Both the position numbers and the translations under genes were made by a program. Of a stretch of 64,000 nt of DNA, positions 49,600 to 57,907 are shown piece after piece (the stretch's first letter is position 1; each line of letters starts with the position of its first letter). Source of the DNA: Mayfieldus sp963841445 (GTDB taxonomy: Bacteria > Actinomycetota > Thermoleophilia > Solirubrobacterales > 70-9); the NCBI GenBank assembly GCA_963841445.1, contig CAWJCP010000002.1, positions 806,001-870,000 of the forward strand, in the 5' to 3' direction. Under the pieces are notes generated by a model, which saw only the letters and a program-made list of their open reading frames with translations, made no database searches and had not been told where the DNA came from.

Positions 49600-50142
49600 A
49601 TGCTTGCGGGGATGGCGGTAGGAGAGGTCAGACCCGGCTACGAGGTCTGGCGACCGAACAGGGAGAAGGCATCATCGATCACGACCAAGGCCGTGATGGT
49701 GCTGCTGCTGCTCGCGACGGCTGGGTTGACCTTCCTGATCACGATCGGCGGGCTCTCGCTGCTCCAGGGCGGCGCCGGGATGGCGTTCGTCTGCTTCGTC
49801 TACGTGGCCCTCTACGTGATCTTCGCGCTGATGGTGCTGCGCTGGAGCCGCGGTGCGCTCACTGTCTCGGCGGCGTTCTCGATCCTGCTGCTGATCTTCG
49901 CCGCCGTCGCGGCCCCGAGCTGGTTCGCGCGCGACAAGGACGGCTTTGACACCTCGCTTCTGCCCGACACCCTGATCGGGACTCTGCTGATCGTGATGAT
50001 CGCGCTGCAGATCCTCGTCATCGTCGTCGCGATGATCGCCTTCAACCAAGAGTGGCACGTCGAGGAGGAGCGGCCGATCGGCTACGGCGAGGACTACGGG
50101 GCCCAGCCTCCGGACGACGAGGGCTCCCCGCAGCCGGCTTAG
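49600..50142 (+). CDS. four-helix membrane protein of unknown function
   Basis: 180 residues from the ATG at 49600; 49612 is equally possible. Four hydrophobic helices (about 31-52, 58-80, 86-110 and 126-150 from the start) with short loops, and an acidic C-terminus (EEERPIGYGEDYGAQPPDDEGS). No catalytic motif. No family recognised. It lies on the plus strand among minus-strand tRNA genes, between two tRNA-Leu genes. Confidence 0.65.
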   Translation: MLAGMAVGEVRPGYEVWRPNREKASSITTKAVMVLLLLATAGLTFLITIGGLSLLQGGAGMAFVCFVYVALYVIFALMVLRWSRGALTVSAAFSILLLIFAAVAAPSWFARDKDGFDTSLLPDTLIGTLLIVMIALQILVIVVAMIAFNQEWHVEEERPIGYGEDYGAQPPDDEGSPQPA

Positions 50143-50165
50143 CGCCCTGCCGTCGAGGCACCGAG

Positions 50166-50248
50166 TGCCGGAGGTGGGAGTCGAACCCACATGCCCTTGC
50201 GGGCAATCGATTTTGAGTCGATCGCGTATGCCATTCCGCCACTCCGGC
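50166..50248 (-). tRNA. tRNA-Leu(CAA)
   Basis: Class II cloverleaf on the minus strand: acceptor GCCGGAG/CTCCGGC, anticodon stem ATCGA/TCGAT around loop CTCAAAA (anticodon CAA), long variable arm TGCCCGCAAGGGCAT, T arm GTGGG-TTCGACT-CCCAC, discriminator A. Confidence 0.95.
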
Positions 50249-50303
50249 AGCCGCTCAACGATAGCCACCCCGTCCGCTTCCAGCCGGGCATAATCGGCGG
50301 CCC

Positions 50304-51527
50304 TTGGACGCCTCCGCACGCAGGGAGCTGATCGACGAGCTCTGCTCGTTCGAGGGCCGCTGGCCGGGCACCGACGCCGAGCGCCGGGCCGCGAACCGGC
50401 TCGCCGAGCGGCTGCGCGCATCGAAGCGCCGGGCCGTCGTCGAGCCCACCTACGTGCACCCGGAGTACTCGCTCGTGATCGCCGCGCAAGTCGCGCTCGC
50501 GATCGCCGGCTCTCTGCTCGCGCTGGTCACGGCGCCGATCGGCTTCGTGCTGGTGCTGCTCGCGGCGGCGTCTCTCTACCTCGACCTCAACACCCGCTTT
50601 TACCTGTTGCGCCGGCTCTTCTTCCGGCGCGCCTCCCAGAACGTCGTCTCCCCGGGCCCAAGCCCAGCGGCCCCGGCGCGCCTGATCCTCAGCGCCCACT
50701 ACGACGCCGCGAAGACCGGTTTCGCCTTCGGCCCCCGCACGGTTCGCCTCCTGCACCGCCTCCCGGCCCCGGTCAGGGTTCTGGCCGGTCCCATGCGGCT
50801 CGTGTTCTGGGCCGGGATCGTCCCCCTGCTGGCGATCAGCGGCGCCCGGCTCGCCGGCGTCGACGCCGGTGCGCTGGCGATCGTGCAACTGCTCGTCACC
50901 GCGCTGCTGCTCGTCGCTCTGCTCCTGCTCATCGACATCTCGCTCTCAGGGGTCGTCCCGGGCGCCTGCGATAACGCCTCCGGCGTCGCCGCCGCGCTCT
51001 CGGTCGCCGCGGCGCTCGACCGCGACCCGCCCCAGAACCTCGACGTCTGGGTCCTTCTCACCGGCGCCGAGGAGTGCCTCGCCGAGGGCATGCGCTGCTG
51101 GGCTCGCGCCCATCGCGCGGAGCTCGACCTCGAGAGCACATTTCTGATCAACCTCGATTCGGTTGCCTTCGGGCGCCCCGGCTACCAGGTCAGCGAGGGG
51201 GCGATCGTCAGCTACCCGATGGATCATCGCCTGGTCGAGCTCAGCGAGGCGATTGCGACCGCGGACAGCGCGGACGGCAACCAATTCGACGCCGCGCCGA
51301 TGCGCCACTCGCTGGTCACCGACGCGATCGCCGCCCACGTGGCGGGGCTGCGCTCGATCACGATCGCGGGCACCGAGGAGGGCGTGATCGTTCCCCCCTA
51401 CCACCACACCCACGCCGATACGGCCGCGAACCTCGACGAGGATGCGATGACCCGGGCGGTGGAGTTCACGATCGAGCTCGCGCGCCAGCTCGATCGCGAC
51501 GTGGGCCGAAAGACGCCTGTTCCCTGA
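50304..51527 (+). CDS. membrane M28-family metallopeptidase
   Basis: 407 residues from a TTG at 50304. The zinc-peptidase motifs are spread along the chain: LILSAHYDAAKTG (His and Asp), PGACDNASGVAAAL (bridging Asp), TGAEECLAEGM (catalytic Glu pair), LINLDSVAFG (Asp) and PPYHHTHADTAANL (last His), the complete ligand set of M28 aminopeptidases. Hydrophobic helices at about 57-90 and 165-215 interrupt the fold, so the peptidase is membrane-embedded, as in a subgroup of M28. Substrate unknown. Precedes acetoacetyl-CoA synthetase by 77 bp. Confidence 0.85.
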   Translation: MDASARRELIDELCSFEGRWPGTDAERRAANRLAERLRASKRRAVVEPTYVHPEYSLVIAAQVALAIAGSLLALVTAPIGFVLVLLAAASLYLDLNTRFYLLRRLFFRRASQNVVSPGPSPAAPARLILSAHYDAAKTGFAFGPRTVRLLHRLPAPVRVLAGPMRLVFWAGIVPLLAISGARLAGVDAGALAIVQLLVTALLLVALLLLIDISLSGVVPGACDNASGVAAALSVAAALDRDPPQNLDVWVLLTGAEECLAEGMRCWARAHRAELDLESTFLINLDSVAFGRPGYQVSEGAIVSYPMDHRLVELSEAIATADSADGNQFDAAPMRHSLVTDAIAAHVAGLRSITIAGTEEGVIVPPYHHTHADTAANLDEDAMTRAVEFTIELARQLDRDVGRKTPVP

Positions 51528-51604
51528 TCGGCGCCAAGCTGGTCGGCAGGCGGCTCGTCTCACGAAGAGCCGCCCAGCCCGCCCGGTGATATAAGCCGAG
51601 CGCC

Positions 51605-53602
51605 ATGCAGGGTCCTACAGCCGGCCGCAAGGGCGAGCTGCTCTGGGAGCCGTCGCCGCAGATGGTCGAGCGCGCGGCGATGACGCGCTACATGCGCTGG
51701 CTCGCCGACGAGCGCGGAATCCGCCACGACAACTACCACGAACTGTGGGAGTGGTCGGTCGCCGAGCCGGGGGAGTTCTGGACCTCGATCTGGGACCACT
51801 TCGGCGTCTCCTCCCCCACCCCCTACTCACGCGCGCTCCTGACCCGCACGATGCCAGGCGCGCGCTGGTTCGAGGGCGCGCAGGTCAACTACGCCGAGCA
51901 CCTCTTTCGCGACCGAAACGACGACGAGGTCGCGATCCTGCACGCCTCCGAGCTTCGCGACCTCGGGCTGATCACCCGCGGCGAGCTGCGCAGGCAGGTC
52001 GCCGAGGTCGCCGCGGGCCTGCGCCGGCTCGGCGTCGGGCCCGGCGACCGCGTCGCCGCCTACCTGCCCAACATCGCGGAGGCGGTGATCGCCTTCCTCG
52101 CCACCGCCAGCCTCGGCGCTGTCTGGTCGAGCTGCTCGCCGGACTTCGGGCCCGCCAGCGTCGTCGATCGCTTTGCCCAGATCGAGCCCAAGGTCCTCTT
52201 CGCGGTCGATGGCTACAGCTACAACGGCAAGCGCTTCGACCGCCGCGAGGTGCTCGCCGGGCTCCAGAGGGAGATGCCCTCGCTCGCTCACACCGTCGTG
52301 CTCGGCTACCTCGACCCCGAGCCGGACCTCTCGCCGCTTCGCAACGCGATGAGCTGGGACGAGCTGACCGCCGAGGGCGCCGGATCGGAGCTCGAGTTCG
52401 AACGGGTGCCATTCGACCACCCGCTCTGGATCCTCTACTCGTCCGGGACAACCGGGCTGCCGAAGGCGATCGTCCACGGGCACGGCGGGATCCTGCTCGA
52501 GCACCTCAAGAAGCTTCACCTGCACGTCGACGGCCAGCGCGGCGACCGCCTCTTCTGGTTCACGACGACCGGCTGGATGATGTGGAACTTCCTCGTCTCC
52601 GGCCTGCTCACCGAGGCGGCGATCGTGCTCTACGACGGCAGCCCCGCCCATCCCGACATCGGCGTGCTCTGGGACCTCGCCGAGAGCGCCGGGATCACCT
52701 GCTTCGGCACCAGCGCCAGCTATGTCGCCAGCTGCATGAAGGCCGGGGTGAAGCCCGGCGACGGGCGCGACCTCTCCTCGCTTCGCTCGGTCGGATCGAC
52801 CGGCTCGCCGCTCGCCCCGGAGAGCTTCGACTGGATCTACGAGCAGCTCGGCGCGGAGACCTGGCTGTTCTCGACCAGCGGCGGCACCGACGTCTGCACG
52901 GCCTTCGTCGGCGGGGTCCCGCTGCTGCCCGTCTACCGCGGCGAGCTGCAGGGCAGGGCGCTCGGCGCCAAGGTCGAGGCCTACGACGAGCAGGGCAAGC
53001 CGCTGATCGGCGAGGTCGGTGAGCTGGTGATCACCGAGCCGATGCCGTCGATGCCGCTCTTCTTCTGGGGCGACGGCGACGGCTCCCGCTACCGGGCCAG
53101 CTACTTCGACCACTACCCGGGAGTCTGGCGCCACGGCGACTGGATCGAGATCACCGAGCGCGGGACCGCGGTGATCTACGGGCGCTCGGACTCAACGATC
53201 AACCGCCAGGGAGTTCGCATGGGGACCAGCGAGATCTACCGGGCCGTGCAGGCGATCCCCGCTGTGCTCGACGCGCTCGTGGTCGACGTCCCCCGCCCCG
53301 GCACCGAGGGATGGATGCCGCTGTTCGTCGTCCTGCGCGAGGGCGTCGAGCTCGACGAGGAGCTCGAGGCGCAGATCAAGCGCCAGATCCGCGAGCGCTG
53401 CTCGCCCCGCCACGTCCCCAACGACATCTACAGGATCGCCGAGGTGCCGCGCACCCTCAGCGGCAAGGTCCTCGAGGTGCCCGTGAAGAGGATCCTCAGC
53501 GGCACCGCGGTCGAGCAAGCGGCCAGCCGCGATTCGCTCGCCAATCCGGCGGCGCTCGACTACTTCGTCAAGCTCGCCGAGAAGCTCGGCTCCACGCCCT
53601 GA
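51605..53602 (+). CDS. acetoacetyl-CoA synthetase
   Basis: 665 residues, the usual size. ANL-superfamily adenylating enzyme: P-loop YSSGTTGLPKAIVHGHGG (about 278-295), TTGWMMWNF, STSGGTDVC and the catalytic lysine in LSGKVLEVPVKRIL (about 621). The N-terminal region LLWEPSPQMVERAAMTRYMRWL is typical of the acetoacetate-specific branch rather than acetyl-CoA synthetase. Reaction: acetoacetate + ATP + CoA to acetoacetyl-CoA. Links to the HMG-CoA lyase at 60.4 kb, whose product is acetoacetate. The 3' end overlaps a convergent gene by 43 bp. Confidence 0.92.
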   Translation: MQGPTAGRKGELLWEPSPQMVERAAMTRYMRWLADERGIRHDNYHELWEWSVAEPGEFWTSIWDHFGVSSPTPYSRALLTRTMPGARWFEGAQVNYAEHLFRDRNDDEVAILHASELRDLGLITRGELRRQVAEVAAGLRRLGVGPGDRVAAYLPNIAEAVIAFLATASLGAVWSSCSPDFGPASVVDRFAQIEPKVLFAVDGYSYNGKRFDRREVLAGLQREMPSLAHTVVLGYLDPEPDLSPLRNAMSWDELTAEGAGSELEFERVPFDHPLWILYSSGTTGLPKAIVHGHGGILLEHLKKLHLHVDGQRGDRLFWFTTTGWMMWNFLVSGLLTEAAIVLYDGSPAHPDIGVLWDLAESAGITCFGTSASYVASCMKAGVKPGDGRDLSSLRSVGSTGSPLAPESFDWIYEQLGAETWLFSTSGGTDVCTAFVGGVPLLPVYRGELQGRALGAKVEAYDEQGKPLIGEVGELVITEPMPSMPLFFWGDGDGSRYRASYFDHYPGVWRHGDWIEITERGTAVIYGRSDSTINRQGVRMGTSEIYRAVQAIPAVLDALVVDVPRPGTEGWMPLFVVLREGVELDEELEAQIKRQIRERCSPRHVPNDIYRIAEVPRTLSGKVLEVPVKRILSGTAVEQAASRDSLANPAALDYFVKLAEKLGSTP

Positions 53603-55314
53603 ACGGGGCTCGACGGTCCGACGTCCGCGAAGGCGTCCTCCTCGAGCAGGGCCAGGAATGCCTCGACGACACGGGGGTCGAACTGCGTGCCGGCGTTTTG
53701 ACGCAGCTCCTCGCGAGCCTTCTGCGGCGAGAGGGCCGAGCGGTAGGCGCGGTCGTTGGTCATCGCTTCGTAGGCGTCGGCGACGGCGAGGATCCGGGCC
53801 TCGATCGGGATCTCCCGATCGCCGACCCCCAGCGGATAGCCGTCGCCGTCCTGACGCTCGTGGTGGGCGGCGATCCAAACCGCGATGTCGGCAAGACCCG
53901 CGTTGCGAGCGATGCGCGCGCCTACCCCCGGATGGGTCCGCATCTCCTCCAACTCGATGGCCGTGAGCGGGCCCGGCTTGGCGAGGATCGAGCCGCGGAC
54001 GGCGATCTTTCCGACGTCGTGGAGGATCCCGGCGAGGCGGATCCGCTGCACCTGCTCGGCGCGCATCCCGAGCCGCTCGGCCATCGCCTCCGCGTAGCGC
54101 CCCACGACTTGCGAGTGGCGCGCCGAGCCCATCTGGTTGACGTCGACGAGCTCGGCCAGCGAGAGGATCGTCTCGAGGCTGGTCGGGAGCTCGTGCGGAG
54201 CCCCGAGCCCCAGCTCCAGCAGGCTCGAGGCCACCTCGTCGCTGAAGATCACGGTGCGGTCGCGACCGAGGCGCTTCGCCGCCAGCAGCGCCTGCGCGGC
54301 GGCCGTGGAGAGCTGCTGCGGGAGCCCGCCATGGCGGCCGTAGACCGCGACGCCAGAGCTCAAGGTCAGCGCCTGCGGCCCCTCCCGCAGCCCCTCGCGG
54401 ACGGCCTTGCGCAGCCGTTCGGCGAGCAGGTAGGTGTCGACCTGGGCGGCGTCGACGACGATGACGCCGAACTCGTCGCCGCCTACCCGCGAGAGGGTGT
54501 CGGTCTCGCGCACCTCACGTTTCAACAGCTGCGTGACCCGCTGTAGGAGCAGATCGCCGGCATGGTGGCCGGCCTCGTCGTTGAGGCGCTCGAAGCCGTC
54601 GACGTCGAGCCGGATGACCCCGAAGTCCCCTCCGACCCGCTTCGCCCGCGCGACCTCCTGGCGCAGCTTGTTGTCGAACTGGCGGCGGTTCGGGAGGCCG
54701 GTGAGGACATCGGTCCCGGCTGCGGCGGAGAGCTGCGCGACCAGGTCCTCGGCGCGCTGGCGCAGGCGGCTCATGATCACTCCGGTGACGAACAGCCCCC
54801 CGGAAAGCATCATCCACTTCAGCTCCGCCAGCTCGATCTGCGGGCGAAGCCAGAGCACCACCCCGTAGGAAATGCTGGCCACGGCTCCGCAGAGCATCGC
54901 CCAGCGCAGGTCGAAGAAGTAGAAGGCCGCGAGGGCGACCCAGAAGTAGTACATCGCATAGGCACCGGTCGCCTTTGCGCCGGCAAAGGCGATCACCAGC
55001 GCGACCAGCGCGTTGCCGAGCATCGGCGCCGCCTGGAAGACCCTCCGGGGGAGCCGGTCGTAGGCAAGCAGGAACAGCCCCGAGCACAGATAGGCAACGA
55101 TGGCGAGCGCCGAGAGTCCGATCTCGTACCGGCCGGGCGCCCCCGGAAGGAGCATCGTGATCAACAGCAGGGTTGCCCCGGCCCCGAAGAGGTAGGCGAA
55201 GGTGCGGGCCATCAGCGCCCGGTCGTCGACGATCCGCTCGCTGCTCGAGATCCCGCTCCTGTAGACGAGGCGGGACCTCAGCGGTGGCTCGAAGTGTGGC
55301 GATAGCTGCAGCAC
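53560..55314 (-). CDS. membrane GGDEF + HD-GYP cyclic-di-GMP protein
   Basis: 584 residues from a GTG at 55314 with GGGAG seven bases before. Six or so helices (37-182) form the sensor. GGDEF domain about 200-360 with intact GGDEF (278-282) and an inhibitory RxxD site R269-D272 five residues before it, so it should make c-di-GMP and be product-inhibited. HD-GYP domain from about 375 with HD at 432-433 (GILHDVGKI), HHERQDGDGYP (GYP 492-494), so it should also degrade c-di-GMP. A synthase/hydrolase fusion; net activity unknown. Its 3' end overlaps acetoacetyl-CoA synthetase tail to tail by 43 bp. Confidence 0.92.
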   Translation of the reverse strand: MLQLSPHFEPPLRSRLVYRSGISSSERIVDDRALMARTFAYLFGAGATLLLITMLLPGAPGRYEIGLSALAIVAYLCSGLFLLAYDRLPRRVFQAAPMLGNALVALVIAFAGAKATGAYAMYYFWVALAAFYFFDLRWAMLCGAVASISYGVVLWLRPQIELAELKWMMLSGGLFVTGVIMSRLRQRAEDLVAQLSAAAGTDVLTGLPNRRQFDNKLRQEVARAKRVGGDFGVIRLDVDGFERLNDEAGHHAGDLLLQRVTQLLKREVRETDTLSRVGGDEFGVIVVDAAQVDTYLLAERLRKAVREGLREGPQALTLSSGVAVYGRHGGLPQQLSTAAAQALLAAKRLGRDRTVIFSDEVASSLLELGLGAPHELPTSLETILSLAELVDVNQMGSARHSQVVGRYAEAMAERLGMRAEQVQRIRLAGILHDVGKIAVRGSILAKPGPLTAIELEEMRTHPGVGARIARNAGLADIAVWIAAHHERQDGDGYPLGVGDREIPIEARILAVADAYEAMTNDRAYRSALSPQKAREELRQNAGTQFDPRVVEAFLALLEEDAFADVGPSSPVQGVEPSFSASLTK

Positions 55315-55400
55315 GGATCACTCCCTTGATCAGCGACTGCTCAGCTATCGGCAGGCGAGCGGCGCGCCTGTTGGCAGCACCCAAGAATCGACTAAGCGGA

Positions 55401-55547
55401 ATGACGACTGACCGCGGGCGCCGGGGGCGGCATCCCGTGACCCCGAGGGGGTGGGCGATCGACATTCACGAAGGCGACGAGATCGAGGAAGCGGCATTCA
55501 AAGAGCTGATCCGCGCCGCGGTCGCGTTCAACGTCGCGAACGCTTAG
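55401..55547 (+). CDS. possible small protein
   Basis: 48 codons starting MTTDRGRRGRHPVTPRGW, then an acidic helix (IDIHEGDEIEEAAFKELIRAAVAFNVANA). A weak AAGCGGA precedes the ATG. Basic N-terminus and amphipathic C-terminus look protein-like and codon use agrees with neighbours, but there is no family and the length allows chance. Overlaps the PAP2 gene tail to tail by 4 bases. Confidence 0.35.
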   Translation: MTTDRGRRGRHPVTPRGWAIDIHEGDEIEEAAFKELIRAAVAFNVANA

Positions 55548-56413
55548 CCCGAGCTCTCTTCCATCTCGCCCGCTACCCCGGAGACGAGGCCGAGTGCGGC
55601 GAGCGCGATGCCAAGCGCCGCCACGACGGCGGTGGTGTGCTCAGCGGCATAGGAAGCAACGGCTCCCGGATGGGTGGCGAGCAGCAGCGCGGCGACGGCC
55701 GCCAGCATCACCGTTCCGAGCCTTAGCGCCAGCGCCCCGATCGCTCGCAGCTCCGGGACCGCGCGCCGCTCGTCAGCGCGGTGCTCGAGCCGGCGGCCAT
55801 CGATCGCGGCCAGTCCGGCAAGCACCAGCATGCTCGTGAAGCCGACGACGAGGAACCCGCCGATCACGTCGCTGGGGTAGTGCCAGCCCTGGATCACCAG
55901 CGCCAGCGAGACCGCGAGGCCGAGGCCGCCTCCGACGACCGCGATCAGCTCCCGCCGGCGACCAGGCGGACTGACGATGATGGCCGCGACCGCCAGCGAC
56001 ATCGCCGCGGTCGCGTGTCCGCTCGGAAACGCCGTGTCGACGAGCTGGTGAGGACCGAGAAACCCCTGGTAGCGCGGATGCGCCGCCGCGAGCTTGAGCA
56101 GCTGGGTGAGCACGTTGGCCGCGGCGACCAGCAGCACCGCGGCCACCGCCTGCAGTGGCCTGCCCCAGGCCAGGCCGGCGACGAAGATCAAGGCCACCCC
56201 GGCGACCAGAAAGGGCAGGTCGACGCTGTGCGCGAGCGCATCGTTGGCGACCCAGATCCAGCGATGGTCAAGCGAGAGCGAGCTCAGGCCCTCCAGCGCC
56301 TTGCCGTCGGCGCGGCTGATCGGATCGATGAAATAGGCGGCGATCACCACCAGTCCGAGCGCGCTGGCGGCGGCGAGTGCGAGGGCCAGGGGGCGCCTGA
56401 CGCGAAGGTCCAT
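55544..56413 (-). CDS. PAP2-family membrane phosphatase
   Basis: 289 residues with six or more helices. The phosphatase motifs are recognisable: KLAAAHPRY (motif 1, slightly degenerate), PSGHATAAM (motif 2) and GWHYPSDVIGG (motif 3), with the histidines that form and hydrolyse the phospho-enzyme. Two extra helices extend the C-terminus beyond the usual PAP2 core (about 225-280). Likely substrate is a lipid phosphate such as undecaprenyl pyrophosphate or phosphatidic acid, at the outer face of the membrane. Precise role unknown. Confidence 0.9.
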   Translation of the reverse strand: MDLRVRRPLALALAAASALGLVVIAAYFIDPISRADGKALEGLSSLSLDHRWIWVANDALAHSVDLPFLVAGVALIFVAGLAWGRPLQAVAAVLLVAAANVLTQLLKLAAAHPRYQGFLGPHQLVDTAFPSGHATAAMSLAVAAIIVSPPGRRRELIAVVGGGLGLAVSLALVIQGWHYPSDVIGGFLVVGFTSMLVLAGLAAIDGRRLEHRADERRAVPELRAIGALALRLGTVMLAAVAALLLATHPGAVASYAAEHTTAVVAALGIALAALGLVSGVAGEMEESSG

Positions 56414-56443
56414 CGCTACACGGTAGCGATGGGCATCGATTCG

Positions 56444-57181
56444 CTAGGCCGTTCGCCTTCGCAAGGTCGCGGCGCCCAGCGCCAGGGCGAGCAGGGTCAC
56501 GGCGACGATCACGACCAGGTCGATGGCGCCGCGCGTCCCCAGCGATCCGTGGGTGGTCACGCGAGAGAGCGATTCATAGGCGTAGGTGAGGGGCATCGCG
56601 TAGGACACCGCATAGAGCAGCCCGGCCATGTCGTCGCGAGCGACGAAAAGGCCGCAGAGGATCAGCTGCGGCGTGACCAGGGCCGGCATGAACTGCACGG
56701 CTTGGAACTCCGTCCTGGCGAAGGCGCTGACGAAGAGTCCCAGAGACATCCCCAGGACCGCGTTGCCGACCGCGAGCGCCATCACCAGCGCCATCGAGCC
56801 TGCGACATGAAGGTCGAGCAGGCCGAAGGCGATTCCCGACGTGATGAGCGCCTGAACGGTCGCCACCAACGCGAAGGCCAATCCGTAGCCGAGCAGCAGG
56901 TCCAGCTTCGCCAGCGGCATCGTCATCAGGCGCTCCAGCGTCCCTGTGGTGCGCTCGCGCAGCATCGTGATCGACGTGACCACGAACATGGTGATGAAAG
57001 GGAATAGGCCAACCAGCGGCCCGCCGATGTGCTGGAACGTCGACGGGTCATCATGGTAGGCGCCCTTCAGAAGCGCGAGCAGAAACGGGGGGACTCCCAT
57101 CAAGAGGGCGATCGTGCGCGGATCGCGCCGCAACTGCGTCAGGACCCGCAACGCGGTCGCCAGGGTGATCCGTGCGCTCAT
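56444..57181 (-). CDS. ABC-2 type exporter permease
   Basis: 245 residues from the ATG at 57181, which overlaps the ATPase stop (ATGA). Six helices, N-terminal amphipathic segment ATALRVLTQLRRDPRTIALLMGVP, and the conserved TSITMLRERTTGTLERLMTMPL loop typical of DrrB/NodJ/YadH-type ABC-2 permeases, then the usual late block LPLTYA-like (MPLTYAYESL). Pairs with the ATPase encoded just upstream to export a drug, polyketide or lipid. Substrate unknown. Confidence 0.92.
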   Translation of the reverse strand: MSARITLATALRVLTQLRRDPRTIALLMGVPPFLLALLKGAYHDDPSTFQHIGGPLVGLFPFITMFVVTSITMLRERTTGTLERLMTMPLAKLDLLLGYGLAFALVATVQALITSGIAFGLLDLHVAGSMALVMALAVGNAVLGMSLGLFVSAFARTEFQAVQFMPALVTPQLILCGLFVARDDMAGLLYAVSYAMPLTYAYESLSRVTTHGSLGTRGAIDLVVIVAVTLLALALGAATLRRRTA

Positions 57182-57897
57182 TGTCCCGCCTCGCTCTCCC
57201 GGATCAGGGCCAGGAAGGCCTCGTCGAGCCCCTGCTCGCCGGTTCGGTCCCGCAGGCCGTCCGGTGTCTCCTGGGCGAGGATCTCGCCTGCGCGCATCAA
57301 CAGCAACCGGTCGCAATGCTCCGCCTCGTCCATCACGTGACTGGAGACGAGCAGGGTCGCTCCCCCTGCGGCAAGCTCGGAGAAGGTCGCCCAGAGGTCG
57401 CGTCGCAGCACCGGGTCGAGCCCGACCGTGGGCTCATCGAGAATCAGTGCAGGCGGGTCGCCAAGCAGCGCGGTGGCAAGCGAGGTACGCGCCCGCTCCC
57501 CGCCCGAGAGGTCGTCGACGACCTGATCGGCATGCTCGGTCAGGGCCACTGTCTCGATCACCTGCTCGACCCGCTCGGCGATGACTCCGAGCACGCGTGC
57601 GAAGTAGCGCAGGTTCTCGCGCACGCTGAGGTCGCCATAGACAGATGGCGCCTGGGTTACGTATCCGACCCGGGGCCGCAACGCCGGCGACCCGGCGGCC
57701 GCGCCCAGCACGAAGACACGGCCGGACTCGACGCTCTGAACTCCTACGATCGCCCGCATCAGCGTCGTCTTGCCGCAGCCGCTGGGTCCGAGCAACCCGG
57801 TGACGCGGCCCGACTCGACGCTCAGAGAGACGTCGCGCAGCACCGCATGCCCACCTCGCCTTACTCGGAGGCCCTCGATCTCGATCGCGGCGCCCAA
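57178..57897 (-). CDS. ABC exporter ATP-binding subunit
   Basis: 239 residues from a TTG at 57897 (TTG GGC GCC). Walker A GPSGCGKTT, Q-loop in GYVTQAPSVYG, signature LSGGERAR, Walker B ALILDEPTVGLDP and H-loop SSHVMDEAEHCD. The ATGA overlap with the permease shows a two-gene exporter (DrrA/DrrB-like). It is ten bases after the end of the carboxylase gene on the same strand, so it may be read from that operon, although the functions seem unrelated. Confidence 0.93.
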   Translation of the reverse strand: MGAAIEIEGLRVRRGGHAVLRDVSLSVESGRVTGLLGPSGCGKTTLMRAIVGVQSVESGRVFVLGAAAGSPALRPRVGYVTQAPSVYGDLSVRENLRYFARVLGVIAERVEQVIETVALTEHADQVVDDLSGGERARTSLATALLGDPPALILDEPTVGLDPVLRRDLWATFSELAAGGATLLVSSHVMDEAEHCDRLLLMRAGEILAQETPDGLRDRTGEQGLDEAFLALIRESEAGQ

Positions 57898-57907
57898 CCT
57901 GCCGCCC

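Noticed and set aside
55781..57007. 408-codon plus-strand reading frame
   Set aside because: Crosses two clear minus-strand genes (PAP2 phosphatase and ABC permease) and has no domain.
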